Source: Cercophora sp. LCS_1
Taxonomy: Eukaryota > Ascomycota > Sordariomycetes > Sordariales > Lasiosphaeriaceae
Direction: 5' to 3'
Length of the DNA stretch: 17,650 bases
NCBI GenBank assembly: GCA_036250225.1
Contig: JAPZLL010000099.1
Location: 1-17,650 of the forward strand
Part shown: positions 6,887 to 15,640 of the stretch, piece after piece
Layout: every line of letters starts with the position of its first letter
Numbering within the stretch: the first letter of the stretch is position 1
The notes under the pieces: generated by a model
Told to the model about the DNA's origin: nothing
Database searches by the model: none
What the model saw: the letters and a program-made list of their open reading frames with translations, nothing else
Made by a program: the position numbers and the translations under genes

Positions 6887-7651
6887 ATGGCGCCGCTGAA
6901 GATGATCATCACAGTGATCGTAATGATGCTTGCTGCCCTGCTGGGAAGCAAGCCCGCCGGAGCTGGCCAGATCGGTGGTATCGACCAGTTCCTGAGAAAC
7001 GTCACCGATGTCCTGCACCAGATCGAGGACAACATCCGGCCTCCGTTCCCCACCGCATGGTTTCAAGCCACACTTATCCTCGCGTTGGTGTGGATGCTTG
7101 CGCCCTTGCTGGTCAATGTCTGGGATGCAATCATTCGCGGATCGAAACGTGTGACCAGCCTGCCCGAGGCCGAGCGCACGTGTTCGTGGATCCATCCCGT
7201 ACTCCAAGGCCTCGACAAGTTTATCCACCTCTTCCGAGACCACCACACCACGGTGCGCCACCAGACTATGATACAAGCCATTACCAGCCTCGGAAGCGTC
7301 TTTACGGAAGAAGCAGTTGTCCAGGCTAGGCGGGAACGAGACGACGCCATCGAAAGTCACAAGAAGATTAAAGCCGCTAAATCTCTGGTCGACGTCGAAC
7401 TTGAGGGCAAAGCGTCCTCTCTCAAAAAAGCTGAAGCCGACTTTGAGAAGGTTAGAGGCGAGCTTAGCCGCGCGAATATCGAGATCGGCCGTTTATTGGT
7501 GGCCGCCGAGGACCAGGCTAGTCGAGCCAAACACGAGGAGATGCTGAAGCGTCTCGATGATATCGAGGAGTGTACGAAGAAGTTAGAGGAGGATGCTGTA
7601 ACCATGGCAAAGAAGCAGGCGGTCGCTACGTCTGGTGAGAATGATGGATGA
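6887..7651 (+). CDS. Membrane-anchored coiled-coil protein, unknown
   Basis: The product is 254 residues. Residues 1-26 form a hydrophobic N-terminus that could be a cleavable signal peptide (IITVIVMMLAALLG followed by AGAG). Residues about 57-78 form a second hydrophobic helix (TLILALVWMLAPLLVNVW), probably a transmembrane segment. From about 140 to 243 the protein is charged and heptad-like (QARRERDDAIESHKK, LEGKASSLKKAEADFEKV, EEMLKRLDDIEECTKKLEE), indicating a long coiled coil. The likely topology is a membrane anchor with a coiled-coil tail. The ATG has A at -3, and no intron is needed. A possible AATAAA at 7798-7803 lies within the tail of the convergent F-box gene. No family is recognised. 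Confidence 0.65.
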   Translation: MAPLKMIITVIVMMLAALLGSKPAGAGQIGGIDQFLRNVTDVLHQIEDNIRPPFPTAWFQATLILALVWMLAPLLVNVWDAIIRGSKRVTSLPEAERTCSWIHPVLQGLDKFIHLFRDHHTTVRHQTMIQAITSLGSVFTEEAVVQARRERDDAIESHKKIKAAKSLVDVELEGKASSLKKAEADFEKVRGELSRANIEIGRLLVAAEDQASRAKHEEMLKRLDDIEECTKKLEEDAVTMAKKQAVATSGENDG

Positions 7652-7760
7652 GCGTCAAGGGTCAAGATCAGCTCTCGATGTGAGCATGAGGAGTGTGGTA
7701 TATTTGGGGTTTCGTTTGACGATATTGAAGGCATGCATTATATCTGAGTTTTCGTACAAG

Positions 7761-7791
7761 TGCCACTACTTCAGTGCTGCCACTATTTCAG
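7761..7791. repeat. Short direct repeat between convergent genes
   Basis: TGCCACTACTTCAG (7761-7774) and TGCCACTATTTCAG (7778-7791) differ at one base, with a period of 17. It lies in the shared 3' region of two convergent genes. Confidence 0.5.
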
Positions 7792-7793
7792 AC

Positions 7794-9545
7794 TTAAAAT
7801 AAATGCAGAAATCGGCAATCTCGGCAAGCAAAAGATGCCGGGCTTCGATAATAGTTGATACAGCTCTTGTCTCTGCACGGTATTTTCGGCAATCTTTGCG
7901 ATGGGGATAAGTCGGGGTCCACGGCGTGATACCAGTCGTGTCCGGGAGTGACCGCCACAGCGCTGCTGCCACCGTTCACCTTCGTACAGACTGTAATATA
8001 CCGACTGTACTCGGTGACTAGACAAATGGAGTCACTTGCGATACTAGGCAAATGTCTCCAGATACCTACAAGCTCGCCAGTCTTATACGATCCGTGAAGT
8101 CTGCTGTAGATGTGAGCAGCATCGCTATGACCTTTAAAGTCCCTAGGCCTATTGCTCCTCCAAAACAAGGTTGCTTGTGTTGGCTTGGGTGGGTCGGCGG
8201 CACTCAACCTCTGGTCACCCCCTGCCTCGTAGTGCAGGCACTGACACTCGGTATCCCTGAAGCATGCCATCTCGGGGAAAGGAAGTTGGGGGAACGAGGG
8301 GAAAAGGATATCGGCTGCGCCTTGTCGATGCCTCTGGAACAGCGTCCTCATTTCCGATGCGGGCGCCCGCCTGTCCGAGGTGAGAGAAAAGACGTCGAAA
8401 CCGCTATGTGGCTTCCACTCCAAAGTTAAGACCACCACCCACTCCGATGTCCGATGCGCTTCGGTCTTGAGGCTGGCTCGGGGCCAGGTGGGAGCGTCCT
8501 CGGCTCGGCAGCGTGTGTCGTGGCTGAGGTCGCGGCACTCGACGCTGAAGCCGTCGAGGCAGGCTTGGCCGTCGTGGTGGGGATCTTGCTGCTGCTGCTG
8601 CCACTCGGACAGGTAGGGTTCCATGTCGGCCCACGAAATCTTAACGTGCTCGCACAGACGAACGGCGCCATGGCGGCCTAGGCACGGATGGGTAGTATCA
8701 TAACCGCCACTGCTGCAGCCATCGCAGTGGAGGCCGAGAGGAGACCTTGACACGGCTGGGCACCTGCGAGGGCATTGAAGCCAGCCAGAGTCCGGATTGT
8801 CAGGAGCACTGGGCCGGAGCATGTGGCATTTGTCGCACATTCCATCTTTTTGGATTCGACGCCAAAGTTCTTCCCTTATGTCTTTCGGAAAGCGGTCCAC
8901 CATCTCGAAAATGTGACCGGATATCCGGAGAAGGTAGTCGACACGTATAATCTTCCAGATTTCCGGGTCGTCGATAATCCGCCGAAATCTCCTTGCCACA
9001 CGCCGGAGGCAGAGCACGGTAAGCTGATCATCTCCCAGGCAGCGAAGAATCCGAAGCATAAGCTCATCGGGTAATCGGTTGATGGGGCTGTGGTTCACGT
9101 TGTGCACATGGGCCGCTACTAAGGGGTCCATCCCGGTGCTCTCCAGTTCTCGCAGGCTGAGGGGCATTTGCCAAGGGTAACGGTGGTGGTGTTCATGTTC
9201 CTTTTCAACTTGTTGGCCTGTGTCGACTCGTCCCCCGGCGCTGATGGAAAGCTGAGGCGGTAGCTTGCCCCTACCGGCTGCCTCGTCGGCTACCAGCACA
9301 TCCGTCGCTCGCTGGATTCCATCCAGGGAGGGTGTTTCCTCCACTGCGCCGCCACCATTTGTGCCGGCCACGTCCGCTTTGTCGACTTGTTCCGCCATGT
9401 CCTCAACGTTAGCCGCATCCGCTTCGTTGATCTCATCGCCGCTGTCTTCGTTGATCTCACCGCCGCTGTCGGCTTCGTCCTCTGTTTCGACTTCTCGGCG
9501 TCCACATGGACAGGCCTTTTTGATCCACGCTATGAGAGTAGCCAT
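7794..9545 (-). CDS. F-box protein with Cys-rich region
   Basis: The product is 583 residues from a single exon; the ATG at 9545 sits in an A-rich context (A at -3). Residues 20-60 are acidic with a small internal repeat (SGGEINEDSGDEINEAD). Residues about 154-198 form an F-box (INRLPDELMLRILRCL, then VARRFRRIIDDPEIW), the segment that binds Skp1 in SCF ubiquitin ligases. Residues 237-298 contain Cys pairs C237xxC240, C258, C262, C274xxC277, C288 and C298, which look metal-binding. A short Gln run lies at 316-320. The C-terminus has another four-Cys cluster (C557, C562, C574, C577). No LRR, WD or Kelch repeats are seen, so the substrate is unknown. It probably acts as a substrate receptor of an SCF-type ligase; this is inferred from the F-box alone. 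Confidence 0.8.
   Translation of the reverse strand: MATLIAWIKKACPCGRREVETEDEADSGGEINEDSGDEINEADAANVEDMAEQVDKADVAGTNGGGAVEETPSLDGIQRATDVLVADEAAGRGKLPPQLSISAGGRVDTGQQVEKEHEHHHRYPWQMPLSLRELESTGMDPLVAAHVHNVNHSPINRLPDELMLRILRCLGDDQLTVLCLRRVARRFRRIIDDPEIWKIIRVDYLLRISGHIFEMVDRFPKDIREELWRRIQKDGMCDKCHMLRPSAPDNPDSGWLQCPRRCPAVSRSPLGLHCDGCSSGGYDTTHPCLGRHGAVRLCEHVKISWADMEPYLSEWQQQQQDPHHDGQACLDGFSVECRDLSHDTRCRAEDAPTWPRASLKTEAHRTSEWVVVLTLEWKPHSGFDVFSLTSDRRAPASEMRTLFQRHRQGAADILFPSFPQLPFPEMACFRDTECQCLHYEAGGDQRLSAADPPKPTQATLFWRSNRPRDFKGHSDAAHIYSRLHGSYKTGELVGIWRHLPSIASDSICLVTEYSRYITVCTKVNGGSSAVAVTPGHDWYHAVDPDLSPSQRLPKIPCRDKSCINYYRSPASFACRDCRFLHLF
7798..7803 (+). terminator. Candidate polyadenylation signal AATAAA
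   Basis: AATAAA lies about 147 nt after the stop of the coiled-coil gene and falls inside the last codons of the opposing F-box gene (its stop is 7794-7796). If used, the two transcripts overlap tail-to-tail. Confidence 0.35.
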
Positions 9546-10060
9546 TTTTGCGGATGGGGATGCGCTGAAATGGTAACGGTTAACCTGGGAACGTCCGCAC
9601 CGGCAGAGTGCAGAGTCCGAGCAGACTGACAGACTGGCCGGTAGTAATACTCTGGTGGTAAAAGCTAAAAAAAAAAGACCTGCCGACGTAAAAACTCTAA
9701 CGTCGTGGCTTGCCGTGCTACCTTGTTTAACTATCGAGTTACGTCCGAAAACTGGGTCGCGCCGCGGTCTCGATAAACTTAGTTTAGCTAAGGCGAGAAG
9801 ATAAGAAGCTACCGGCGGGAAAAACTACCGGCGGGAAAGTAACTGGATACATACATGTGAAAAGCGAGCCGTGTGTTCTCGCGTTTCTCGGAAAGGGGCA
9901 TTTGTCTCGATGTCTCCCTGGCGACTCGACGCTAAGGACGGTCACAAGTGTCAAGTGTCGTAAAACCTTGATCCGCCCATCGAGTTATCCAGCACGAGCT
10001 GGTGCAGATAGCACCGCGTCGACTTCACGGCGGCAGTACCAGCTAGCAGCAGTGGCGAGA
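9546..10060. other. Intergenic region upstream of the F-box gene
   Basis: It holds the presumed F-box promoter (minus strand), an A-run near 9670, small inverted words (CGACGT...ACGTCG around 9683-9706) and a 14-bp direct repeat (listed separately). No gene is seen. Confidence 0.4.
9809..9838. repeat. 14-bp direct repeat
   Basis: CTACCGGCGGGAAA occurs at 9809-9822 and 9825-9838, identical and separated by 2 nt. It may be a duplicated binding site or part of a repeat element; function unknown. Confidence 0.55.
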
Positions 10061-10061
10061 A

Positions 10062-10454
10062 ATGTAAATCTGCATACCTCCCCACTCGTCTTACATCCTC
10101 CAGCCGCTCGATGTTGGATGTTTCAGCCCGCTCACGACGGCATACGGCAAGCAGATCGAAGGGATGATACGGGCAAGCATTACCTACATTACTAAAGAGG
10201 GCTTCTTTCCCGCGCATTCTACACAGCTTTCCAAACCGCTTTACCACCTGAAAACATCTAAGGGGGTTTTCGAGGTGCTGGACTTGTTCCATTGGATCCC
10301 GAGAAGGTGATCTCCCAGCTCGACATCCGGCTGAAGACGCCAACCCCCTCCAACTCGCGGCCTGGGAGTGCCCATACTTGGGTTTCTAAGACCTCGAATA
10401 ACCCTACCGGTGTGATCTTCTCGATCTGGGCCAGTTATTCCCTGGCCAGATAGG
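10062..10454 (+). pseudogene. Broken pogo/Fot-type transposase C-terminal fragment
   Basis: Pieces of the C-terminal part of fungal pogo-like DDE transposases can be read in order. IPPHSSYILQPLDVGCF begins in the frame of 10071, followed by AYGKQIEGMIRASITYI and KEGFFP. After a frameshift near 10212 come FYTAFQTALPPENI, an in-frame TAA (10259-10261), GGFRGAGLVPLDPEKV, SQLDIRLKTPTP and WVSKTSNNPTG. These phrases and their order are characteristic of the family, the LQPLD segment being the late catalytic block. Upstream and downstream parts are missing, and no terminal inverted repeats were identified. The element is dead. Confidence 0.85.
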
Positions 10455-10647
10455 GGATTCCACACATAAACGCCTTGCAGGGTGGTTGCATGGCCGTTGG
10501 TGTACTGTGGGTTTCCTCAGCGCCACGCCGTCAACAACCTTCCTTCGGCCCTCGGCTCACAATTGCCGTCGTTGCGCAATGGGCCCAGATCTGTTTGCCC
10601 TGCCTTCGTCCACTGTTGCAAAGGAAACGTAACCAATCTACGATAGC

Positions 10648-10678
10648 CAAGGGGATGCAGGGACAAGGGGATGCAGGG
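10648..10678 (+). repeat. 15-16 bp tandem duplication
   Basis: CAAGGGGATGCAGGG occurs twice in tandem (10648 and 10664 starts). No coding context. Confidence 0.6.
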
Positions 10679-10739
10679 CATCAATTTTGAGCAGCTGTAT
10701 CAATAAGCGATGCAGCCTATATACACATACATGCATATT

Positions 10740-10769
10740 TGTGTGTGTATGTGTGTGTGTGTGTGTATG
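10740..10769 (+). repeat. TG/GT microsatellite
   Basis: A run of GT dinucleotides is interrupted by single A residues. Simple sequence. Confidence 0.85.
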
Positions 10770-11344
10770 GGTCAGCATAAGTAGTACTAAAACTGATGTT
10801 ATCGTTATCGTAGCTTTTACAAATACGCTCCCACTACGCTTCTTTACCCTTAGGCATCACATAGTGTGTCTGGTGAAGGGCTAAGGGCAGAAAGGGGCGA
10901 AACTTAAAGAGTGTAATACCGGAATACGTATGCAAAGCGCTGGCACCAGACGTGAAGGGCGACGGCGGGCAATTCCAAGAGCACTCTAGCTTACCCTTGA
11001 CCGTCCCAGTAGGGACCTGCTGCAAGACCTCAGACTTGAAAGCTGCCCAAAGGAAACATCGTAGGGGGCTGAATCCCGTCCAAGTGACTGGTAGCACACT
11101 TTGGCTTCTTCGGTGCTACCTGGTTAGGAGTGAGACTGACGCAGGGTCGGAGACAACCTCGCCGGGGATCATTTGTCATGCCCGCAACCGCCCAGTCAGC
11201 CCCGTGATAAACCGGGAGGGCCCTGAAGGGCCTACAGCCTTGGCTACTTCAAGTCCTTCCTTTACACTTCAGGTCCCCTCCTTCACCACTTCAAGTCTCT
11301 TCTTCCAGCTCCTTGACAAGACACTTGTAACGGTGGCTAACCTC
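10770..11344. other. Stretch without a recognised gene
   Basis: Frames on either strand (10834-11097 minus, 10952-11359 plus) carry no domain and overlap. Near 11248-11312 there are three diverged units beginning ACTTCAAGTC or ACTTCAGGTC, pyrimidine-rich. Otherwise nothing is seen. Confidence 0.4.
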
Positions 11345-12528
11345 CTAAATACGCATTAGCATCTTGTCACTCAAGATGCGCTCCAAGTTGGTTGATCCAT
11401 CCGAAGCAAGACTGTGCAAGTAACAATCACTACCCCTCAAGAGACCCACGCTCACGGCATGACCAATGCCAGTTACTTTTAGAATACGGCTAATCCGCAA
11501 GTGGACATCGAGTACATCCGGGTCAGGTCGTGGGACTCTCGCATCATGTTGGGCAAAGGTAATAACAGTTGGTAGCTGTCCTGTATAGTAGGATTCCTCG
11601 TCTAAGACCTCGATGCGATATTTATGCTCCTGAATAAACATTAGTGATATGGTAGAAAATAAAACGGTAATATACCTCATCTGTAGCTTGGAATCCGAAA
11701 TTGAACTGACCAAGCTCATCGTGAAATTTCGTATCTAGCGTGATAGCATTTCCCGGCTGGTGGATCGTATCGGCGCCGATCTTGTTCTCTAAGGCCGGGA
11801 AATAGTTGTAAAGTGCGCACCATGTTGTTGCCTTGTTCTTGGTTTGCGTAGCATTCTTCTCCTCGAACTTGCTAAGCGCGAATGGCAGAATATGCGCACA
11901 CTTAGTGCTGGTATATTTGTTGCCCCTACGTTCGCCTGGAGACATGTCCTTATAGACCTTTGAGTCAATGAGGCCCGAGACAACACATCGGCTCTCATCT
12001 CTGCGGAGGCACTCCTCTTTGAGCCACTTCTGTCCTGGGTTTCGGGTCGATCCTTCGATTTGTGTCATAGCCAATTCGATTGCGAACGCTGCCGACTGGT
12101 TGGGCGAGGGTGTAACTGGGGGCTGTTTACCACCAGCAGCGACCACTACAGTGAAGCGTTAGTATACGGTAAGTAGCCTAATAGGGTGTAAACATACTAG
12201 GCTTCAAAATCGCGTCGACGAGGAAATTGCGCAGTTGGCGCAGCTGGGGGGGATTCTTGGCGAAGTCGTAGATCTCGGATTGCAACCTTGACAGACCTTG
12301 GCCAGACAGATGATCGACAAATGCCCGTAGCACCTTGGCAGTATCGTCGCTGGCATGGATTGGCTGGTACTCGCTCAGTACGTTGCTGACAACTTCAACC
12401 GCATTTTGCTGGATGATTGGGCTTGGGGGCAGCGATGAGAGAGCCGCGGAAGACTGCGATCCAGATCGTCCCGGATGCGGCGCTATTTCTGGCAGGCCTG
12501 CCAATGGATCGTCATCCCAGAAGTACAT
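11345..12528 (-). CDS. HNH endonuclease-like protein, three exons
   Basis: Exons are 12528-12198, 12145-11676 and 11629-11345; together they encode 361 residues. Intron 1 (12197-12146, 52 nt) has GTATGT, a TACTAAC branch point and TGTAG. Intron 2 (11675-11630, 46 nt) has GTATAT, CACTAAT and TTCAG; both preserve the frame. The N-terminal third is Pro/Ser-rich then helical. Residues about 155-262 form an HNH_2-type nuclease fold: RDESRCVVSGL (C164), KCAHILPF (H195) and GNAITLDTKFHDELG (N243, H252). These are the expected metal and catalytic positions, so it looks intact. The C-terminal 94 residues are shared with longer fungal HNH proteins by position only. Fungal HNH_2 proteins are abundant and mostly uncharacterised. 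The gene is divergent from the one at 12916, and the shared promoter contains a long palindrome. Confidence 0.85.
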
Positions 12529-12586
12529 GGCGAATGTGTGTGTAATGGAGAAAAAAGTGTGGTACTGTTTGCTCTGGTGGTTTTTT

Positions 12587-12618
12587 TTCGGGGAGAGTTT
12601 GGTTCGGGGAGAGTTTGG
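12587..12618. repeat. Perfect 16-bp tandem duplication
   Basis: TTCGGGGAGAGTTTGG is repeated exactly, head to tail, about 60-90 bp upstream of the HNH start codon. It could be a recent slippage duplication or paired binding sites. Confidence 0.75.
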
Positions 12619-12663
12619 AGTTCCGCCAGAGACTTGGGCGCGACGCCGGGGAGGGAGAGGTCT

Positions 12664-12706
12664 TGTTGCAGGGGCCTGACTCGGACCGAGTCAGGCCCCT
12701 GCAACA
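12664..12706. promoter_or_regulatory. Perfect palindrome, 21-bp arms, in divergent promoter
   Basis: The arms 12664-12684 and 12686-12706 are exact complements around a single A; the left arm begins TGTTGCAGGGGCCTGACTC. It lies 136 bp from the HNH start and about 210 bp from the start of the plus-strand gene. Inner CGG A CCG resembles the inverted CGG triplets bound by zinc-cluster regulators, so an operator is possible. An insertion footprint or a cruciform are alternatives. Confidence 0.6.
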
Positions 12707-12844
12707 GTTTGTCACATGGGCGTAGATAACTTAAAGCCCTGCTGCTTTTGACTTCAGCCTCCAAGAGCCTACCGACCGAGGTTAGCCATCTTCATGGAGC
12801 GCGGGCCATTGAACCTTGTTGTCAACCTGAATTTTACTCATGAA

Positions 12845-12851
12845 TATATAA
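12845..12851 (+). promoter_or_regulatory. TATA-like box
   Basis: TATATAA lies about 65 nt upstream of the ATG at 12916, followed by a CT-rich stretch, a usual layout for a fungal core promoter. Confidence 0.45.
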
Positions 12852-12915
12852 CTGTGACCTCTCCTTGCCCAGTCACATCCTATCGTCCGGTCACACACAT
12901 ACCCTGTCGCTCAAC

Positions 12916-13752
12916 ATGCCAACACTCCCCGGTTCCCCACACAGCCCTCGAGGCGTGCAGAAATACACCGTCATCGTCTGCATGATGCCCCCATCCACAC
13001 CCAGGGACACAAACATCTCTTTAAACACTGCCCCGTGGGCCGCCATGGTTACCCTCGAAAACATCACCGCATTGCAAATACAAAAAGGACTCTTCTGGAC
13101 CACCGACAACATCCCGCTCCTCCAAGGCACTCGACTGTCGACCGAAAAGCTAAAGGCCCTCCCGGGCTCAACCGTCGGTCAGCTACCGTTCAAGTGCAAG
13201 ACTATGCGGTTGTGGGCGGTACTGGAACATGCCGATCGGCCCGCGGCAGAGTCCAATTGGCATGGGTGTGTGGCGGTGTTTGCAAACGAGGAGAGGACGC
13301 TGGAAGAGTTTTCGCTGGGCGGGCTGAGGAGGCAGTGGGTCTGTATTGCGGGCATTTTGGACGAGAAGGAGCAGGAGGTGTTTCTGCGTAATGGAGATTC
13401 GAGTCAGGATGTGTCCCAGGCGCCGTTTGATGACAAGGCGTTCGCTGATCTTTGGTGGGCTTGGCCGATGGCGTCGTTGATTCCGGAAGACCCAGCGCGG
13501 CAACTGGTAAAGGCTGGGGGGCGGGAGGAGGGCCAAACGAGATCAGCGCATTCTGGTACGGATGCGAGTGCGCCGCGCGTGAACGTGGCATTGAGTATTG
13601 GGGGGATCTCATCCCTATTGTTTCCAGTGGGCTTCGCTTTGGGTATCTTGGTTTTGTCCGTTGCCGCTGTTCGTGGGGTGATTGTCGTTCGGCGGAACGA
13701 AGAGCTGTTGGAGGCGCTGTTGGAGACGGTAAGGGGGTTCTTAGCTGCTTAA
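12916..13752 (+). CDS. Unknown protein with C-terminal membrane segment
   Basis: The ATG at 12916 (context TCAACATGCC, A at -3) is preferred over an in-frame ATG at 12865; it gives 278 residues. Residues 15-200 look globular, with several Trp residues and blocks such as KTMRLWAVLEHADRP, NWHGCVAVFANEERTLEEF and DKAFADLWWAWPMASLIP. A linker (200-220) precedes a hydrophobic region, residues about 223-258 (ALSIGGISSLLFPVGFALG then ILVLSVAAVRGVIVV), long enough for one or two membrane passes. A charged helix ends the protein. No family is recognised. A GTAAGG donor-like site at 13729 with an AG at 13776 could splice in frame to a further 80 codons ending at 14019, but the branch point is poor. It is divergent from the HNH gene. 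Confidence 0.65.
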   Translation: MPTLPGSPHSPRGVQKYTVIVCMMPPSTPRDTNISLNTAPWAAMVTLENITALQIQKGLFWTTDNIPLLQGTRLSTEKLKALPGSTVGQLPFKCKTMRLWAVLEHADRPAAESNWHGCVAVFANEERTLEEFSLGGLRRQWVCIAGILDEKEQEVFLRNGDSSQDVSQAPFDDKAFADLWWAWPMASLIPEDPARQLVKAGGREEGQTRSAHSGTDASAPRVNVALSIGGISSLLFPVGFALGILVLSVAAVRGVIVVRRNEELLEALLETVRGFLAA

Positions 13753-14074
13753 AGCGATTTAAGGGGTACTTACGAGCACCATATGTATTGGCTACCAATG
13801 TTCAATGAATGGCTCTGGAAAATGTGTCTGGGGTCGGTCGTCGCATTACGTACCTCACTGAGGGCTCGATTCATAAACACCATTCCAGTGGTTACAGGCC
13901 AGTACATGCCAACTGAGCTAAACCCGCTTGGTGATATTGTGGGTATCTTGGTGGGTATTATCACTCGAGTGGATGGGGTGTCAGGTGGATGGATGCCAAG
14001 ATTCTGCCTGCATGGGTAGGTATGGTCTTGAAATTGTGACTTCGCTTCCATGGGTAGGCTTTGCTAAGCCTTTC
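13753..14074. other. Stretch without a convincing gene
   Basis: A plus frame (13783-14019) and a minus frame (13770-14051) overlap. The plus frame could be a last exon of the preceding gene through a weak splice site. No domain is seen. Confidence 0.35.
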
Positions 14075-14250
14075 TCAGCTCGCGAATCTAAAGTCTAGCC
14101 GCTTATTCCCAGCATCGTCTGTCGTTACTAGGTACTTGTGTCGCTCCGTTTCCGTCATTTTATCCCAGATCTGCTCTTGCTGTCTATAGTGGCAATGCAG
14201 AATGTGGCGTTGCCTGGGGAAGTAGACGTGAGCGGGGTTTTCTGCCTGGC
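14075..14250 (-). pseudogene. Coding-like C-terminal fragment, unknown
   Basis: On the minus strand, from about 14250 down to a TGA at 14075-14077, a frame reads NPAHVYFPRQRHILHCHYRQ, then QEQIWDKMTETERHKYLVTT, then DDAGNKRLDFRFAS. The charged helix with a conserved-looking end (GNKRLDFRFA) looks like a true protein C-terminus. An in-frame TGA lies just upstream (near 14262), and I see no clear start or splice site, so it is either a last exon or a relic. Family not recognised. Confidence 0.4.
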
Positions 14251-14471
14251 GCCTTCCGCTTCAACTTGAAGCCTGACCAGGGTGGTATTTTGCTTCGGCG
14301 GCCGTTGTCCTTCGCAGCTGGGCTGCCGTGGTCGTGCTAACGAACCTCCACTAGCCACGCGTTCCCCCGCCTCTGCAGGACGTCTCCTATCTCGGACCCA
14401 AGCGATATGGGGCTGTTGTGAAGGCGTCAGTTCGATCCAGACCGGAGGGGGTGGACTGGATTCTTTTGCTT

Positions 14472-14861
14472 TTAGTTCCGGAAGGCGCACTGTGAGACCC
14501 ACTGCCAAGCCAGAGCAGACTGACCAACCCCTCCCAGCCCTGCCAACATTGTCTGGGCTTCAATGCGCTTTCCTACCTCCAGCCAAGTCAAAGAAAGCGT
14601 TGAGGTCCCCGAGCCACCAGTTCCATTCGTGATGGAAGGAGTGGTTAGATCCTTTTCCATGCTTTCGTTCCAGGGGCGCGTGGCCAACAACCCCCACGCT
14701 TCCAGGCCCCCTCCTCGCTCTGACCCGGCAACAAAAGGCAGTTGCCAGGGTGCAAGGTCAAATCGGAGCAACACAAGCAATCTGGATTCCTTCCAGGTTT
14801 GTTTCCGGCTCCTGGTTCCAGGGGGCGCGCCCACCAACCTCCACCAACCAGGGCTGTCCAC
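14472..14861 (-). pseudogene. Frame with degenerate P-loop, possible NLR relic
   Basis: The 129-codon minus-strand frame ends with MLAGLGGVGQSALAWQWV (P-loop region about 14514-14540). This resembles the Walker A of NB-ARC/NACHT proteins (GGVGKS/T-x-LA), but the essential Lys is Gln and the frame stops 13 residues later. Nothing resembling Walker B or the following strand was found. The rest of the frame is Gly/Trp/Arg-rich without a domain. A chance match cannot be excluded. Confidence 0.25.
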
Positions 14862-15250
14862 AACCCCTGGGCGTCCATGCTCTCTCCTGCCTTCTGCTAC
14901 CTGAGCAATAGAAGGTGTTGGAAATGTTAGGGGTTCGATTCTACACAGTGGAGCCTCTCCTTCCCTCCGCTCTGGTTAGGGTTCTTGGTTACCAGTAGGC
15001 GCGAACCCCCAAAACCAAAGAGCAGTCATCTTGGTGCATCGCGAGCTATTGATGGCTCTCGTTAGTTTCCAAATTGACTTAGATACCAACGCGGCACATA
15101 GGTGTTGTAATGGAGGAAGGGGGTACCAACTAACTGCCTGGAAATGGAATCGATGGGAGAACTTGCCTGCCGATATGGACGATGGGTGGGAGGGCAGTGA
15201 CTTGAATGAGAGAGAACAGCGCTCGCCGGGCTGTGGAAGGAGCACGGCAG
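14862..15250. other. Stretch without a recognised gene
   Basis: Frames are short or low in complexity. A single telomere-like word (TTAGGGTT near 14977) is isolated. It probably includes the distal promoter of the gene at 15641. Confidence 0.4.
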
Positions 15251-15261
15251 CAGCAGCTGGG

Positions 15262-15330
15262 TATTTATCTGCCATCTTGGATCAGAACTCTAGCCTCTTC
15301 TCTTCTTCTCTTCACCACCACCACACCACC
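15262..15330 (+). promoter_or_regulatory. Candidate core promoter with CT-rich tract
   Basis: TATTTAT near 15262 is followed by a pyrimidine-rich run (CTCTTCTCTTCTTCTC near 15295-15311) and a CA/CC-rich stretch up to the ATG at 15641, as usual around fungal transcription starts and 5' leaders. A run of 14 C (15612-15625) sits 15 nt before the ATG. Confidence 0.4.
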
Positions 15331-15640
15331 ACTTTGCATCAATGCAAAGCATCACTATCAAGCAAAGCCCCCAACCCCCCAGGCACAGCCAAGACACCTC
15401 CGACATTCGAACACCACAGCAACTCACCGCAATCGCTGCAAGCCACCCACCCACCCACGCCAGAATCCTTCTCTTTCGCCAGCCCATCAACCCATCAGCC
15501 CATCAAACCTGAGAACTCTACCACCCGCACCACCCCAACACTAGACCCTTGCCAGCCAACAAGACCACCACATCCAGCCACGCCGCCCCAGCACCACTCA
15601 AGGCCACGCCTCCCCCCCCCCCCCCTACATCAAATCCGCC

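Noticed and set aside
10952..11359. Plus-strand frame of 135 codons
   Set aside because: No domain or supporting signals; its end runs into the 3' end of the HNH gene.
13729..13776. Possible intron extending the 12916 gene to 14019
   Set aside because: Donor GTAAGG is good and the frame is kept, but the only branch-like site is about 4 nt from the acceptor.
13770..14051. Minus-strand frame of 93 codons
   Set aside because: No recognisable motif; it overlaps an equally long plus frame.
14925..14950. tRNA B-box-like GGTTCGATTC
   Set aside because: The flanking bases do not pair as a T-arm, and no A-box or acceptor stem lies at the right distance.
14975..14984. Telomere repeat
   Set aside because: A single TTAGGG word only, with no array.
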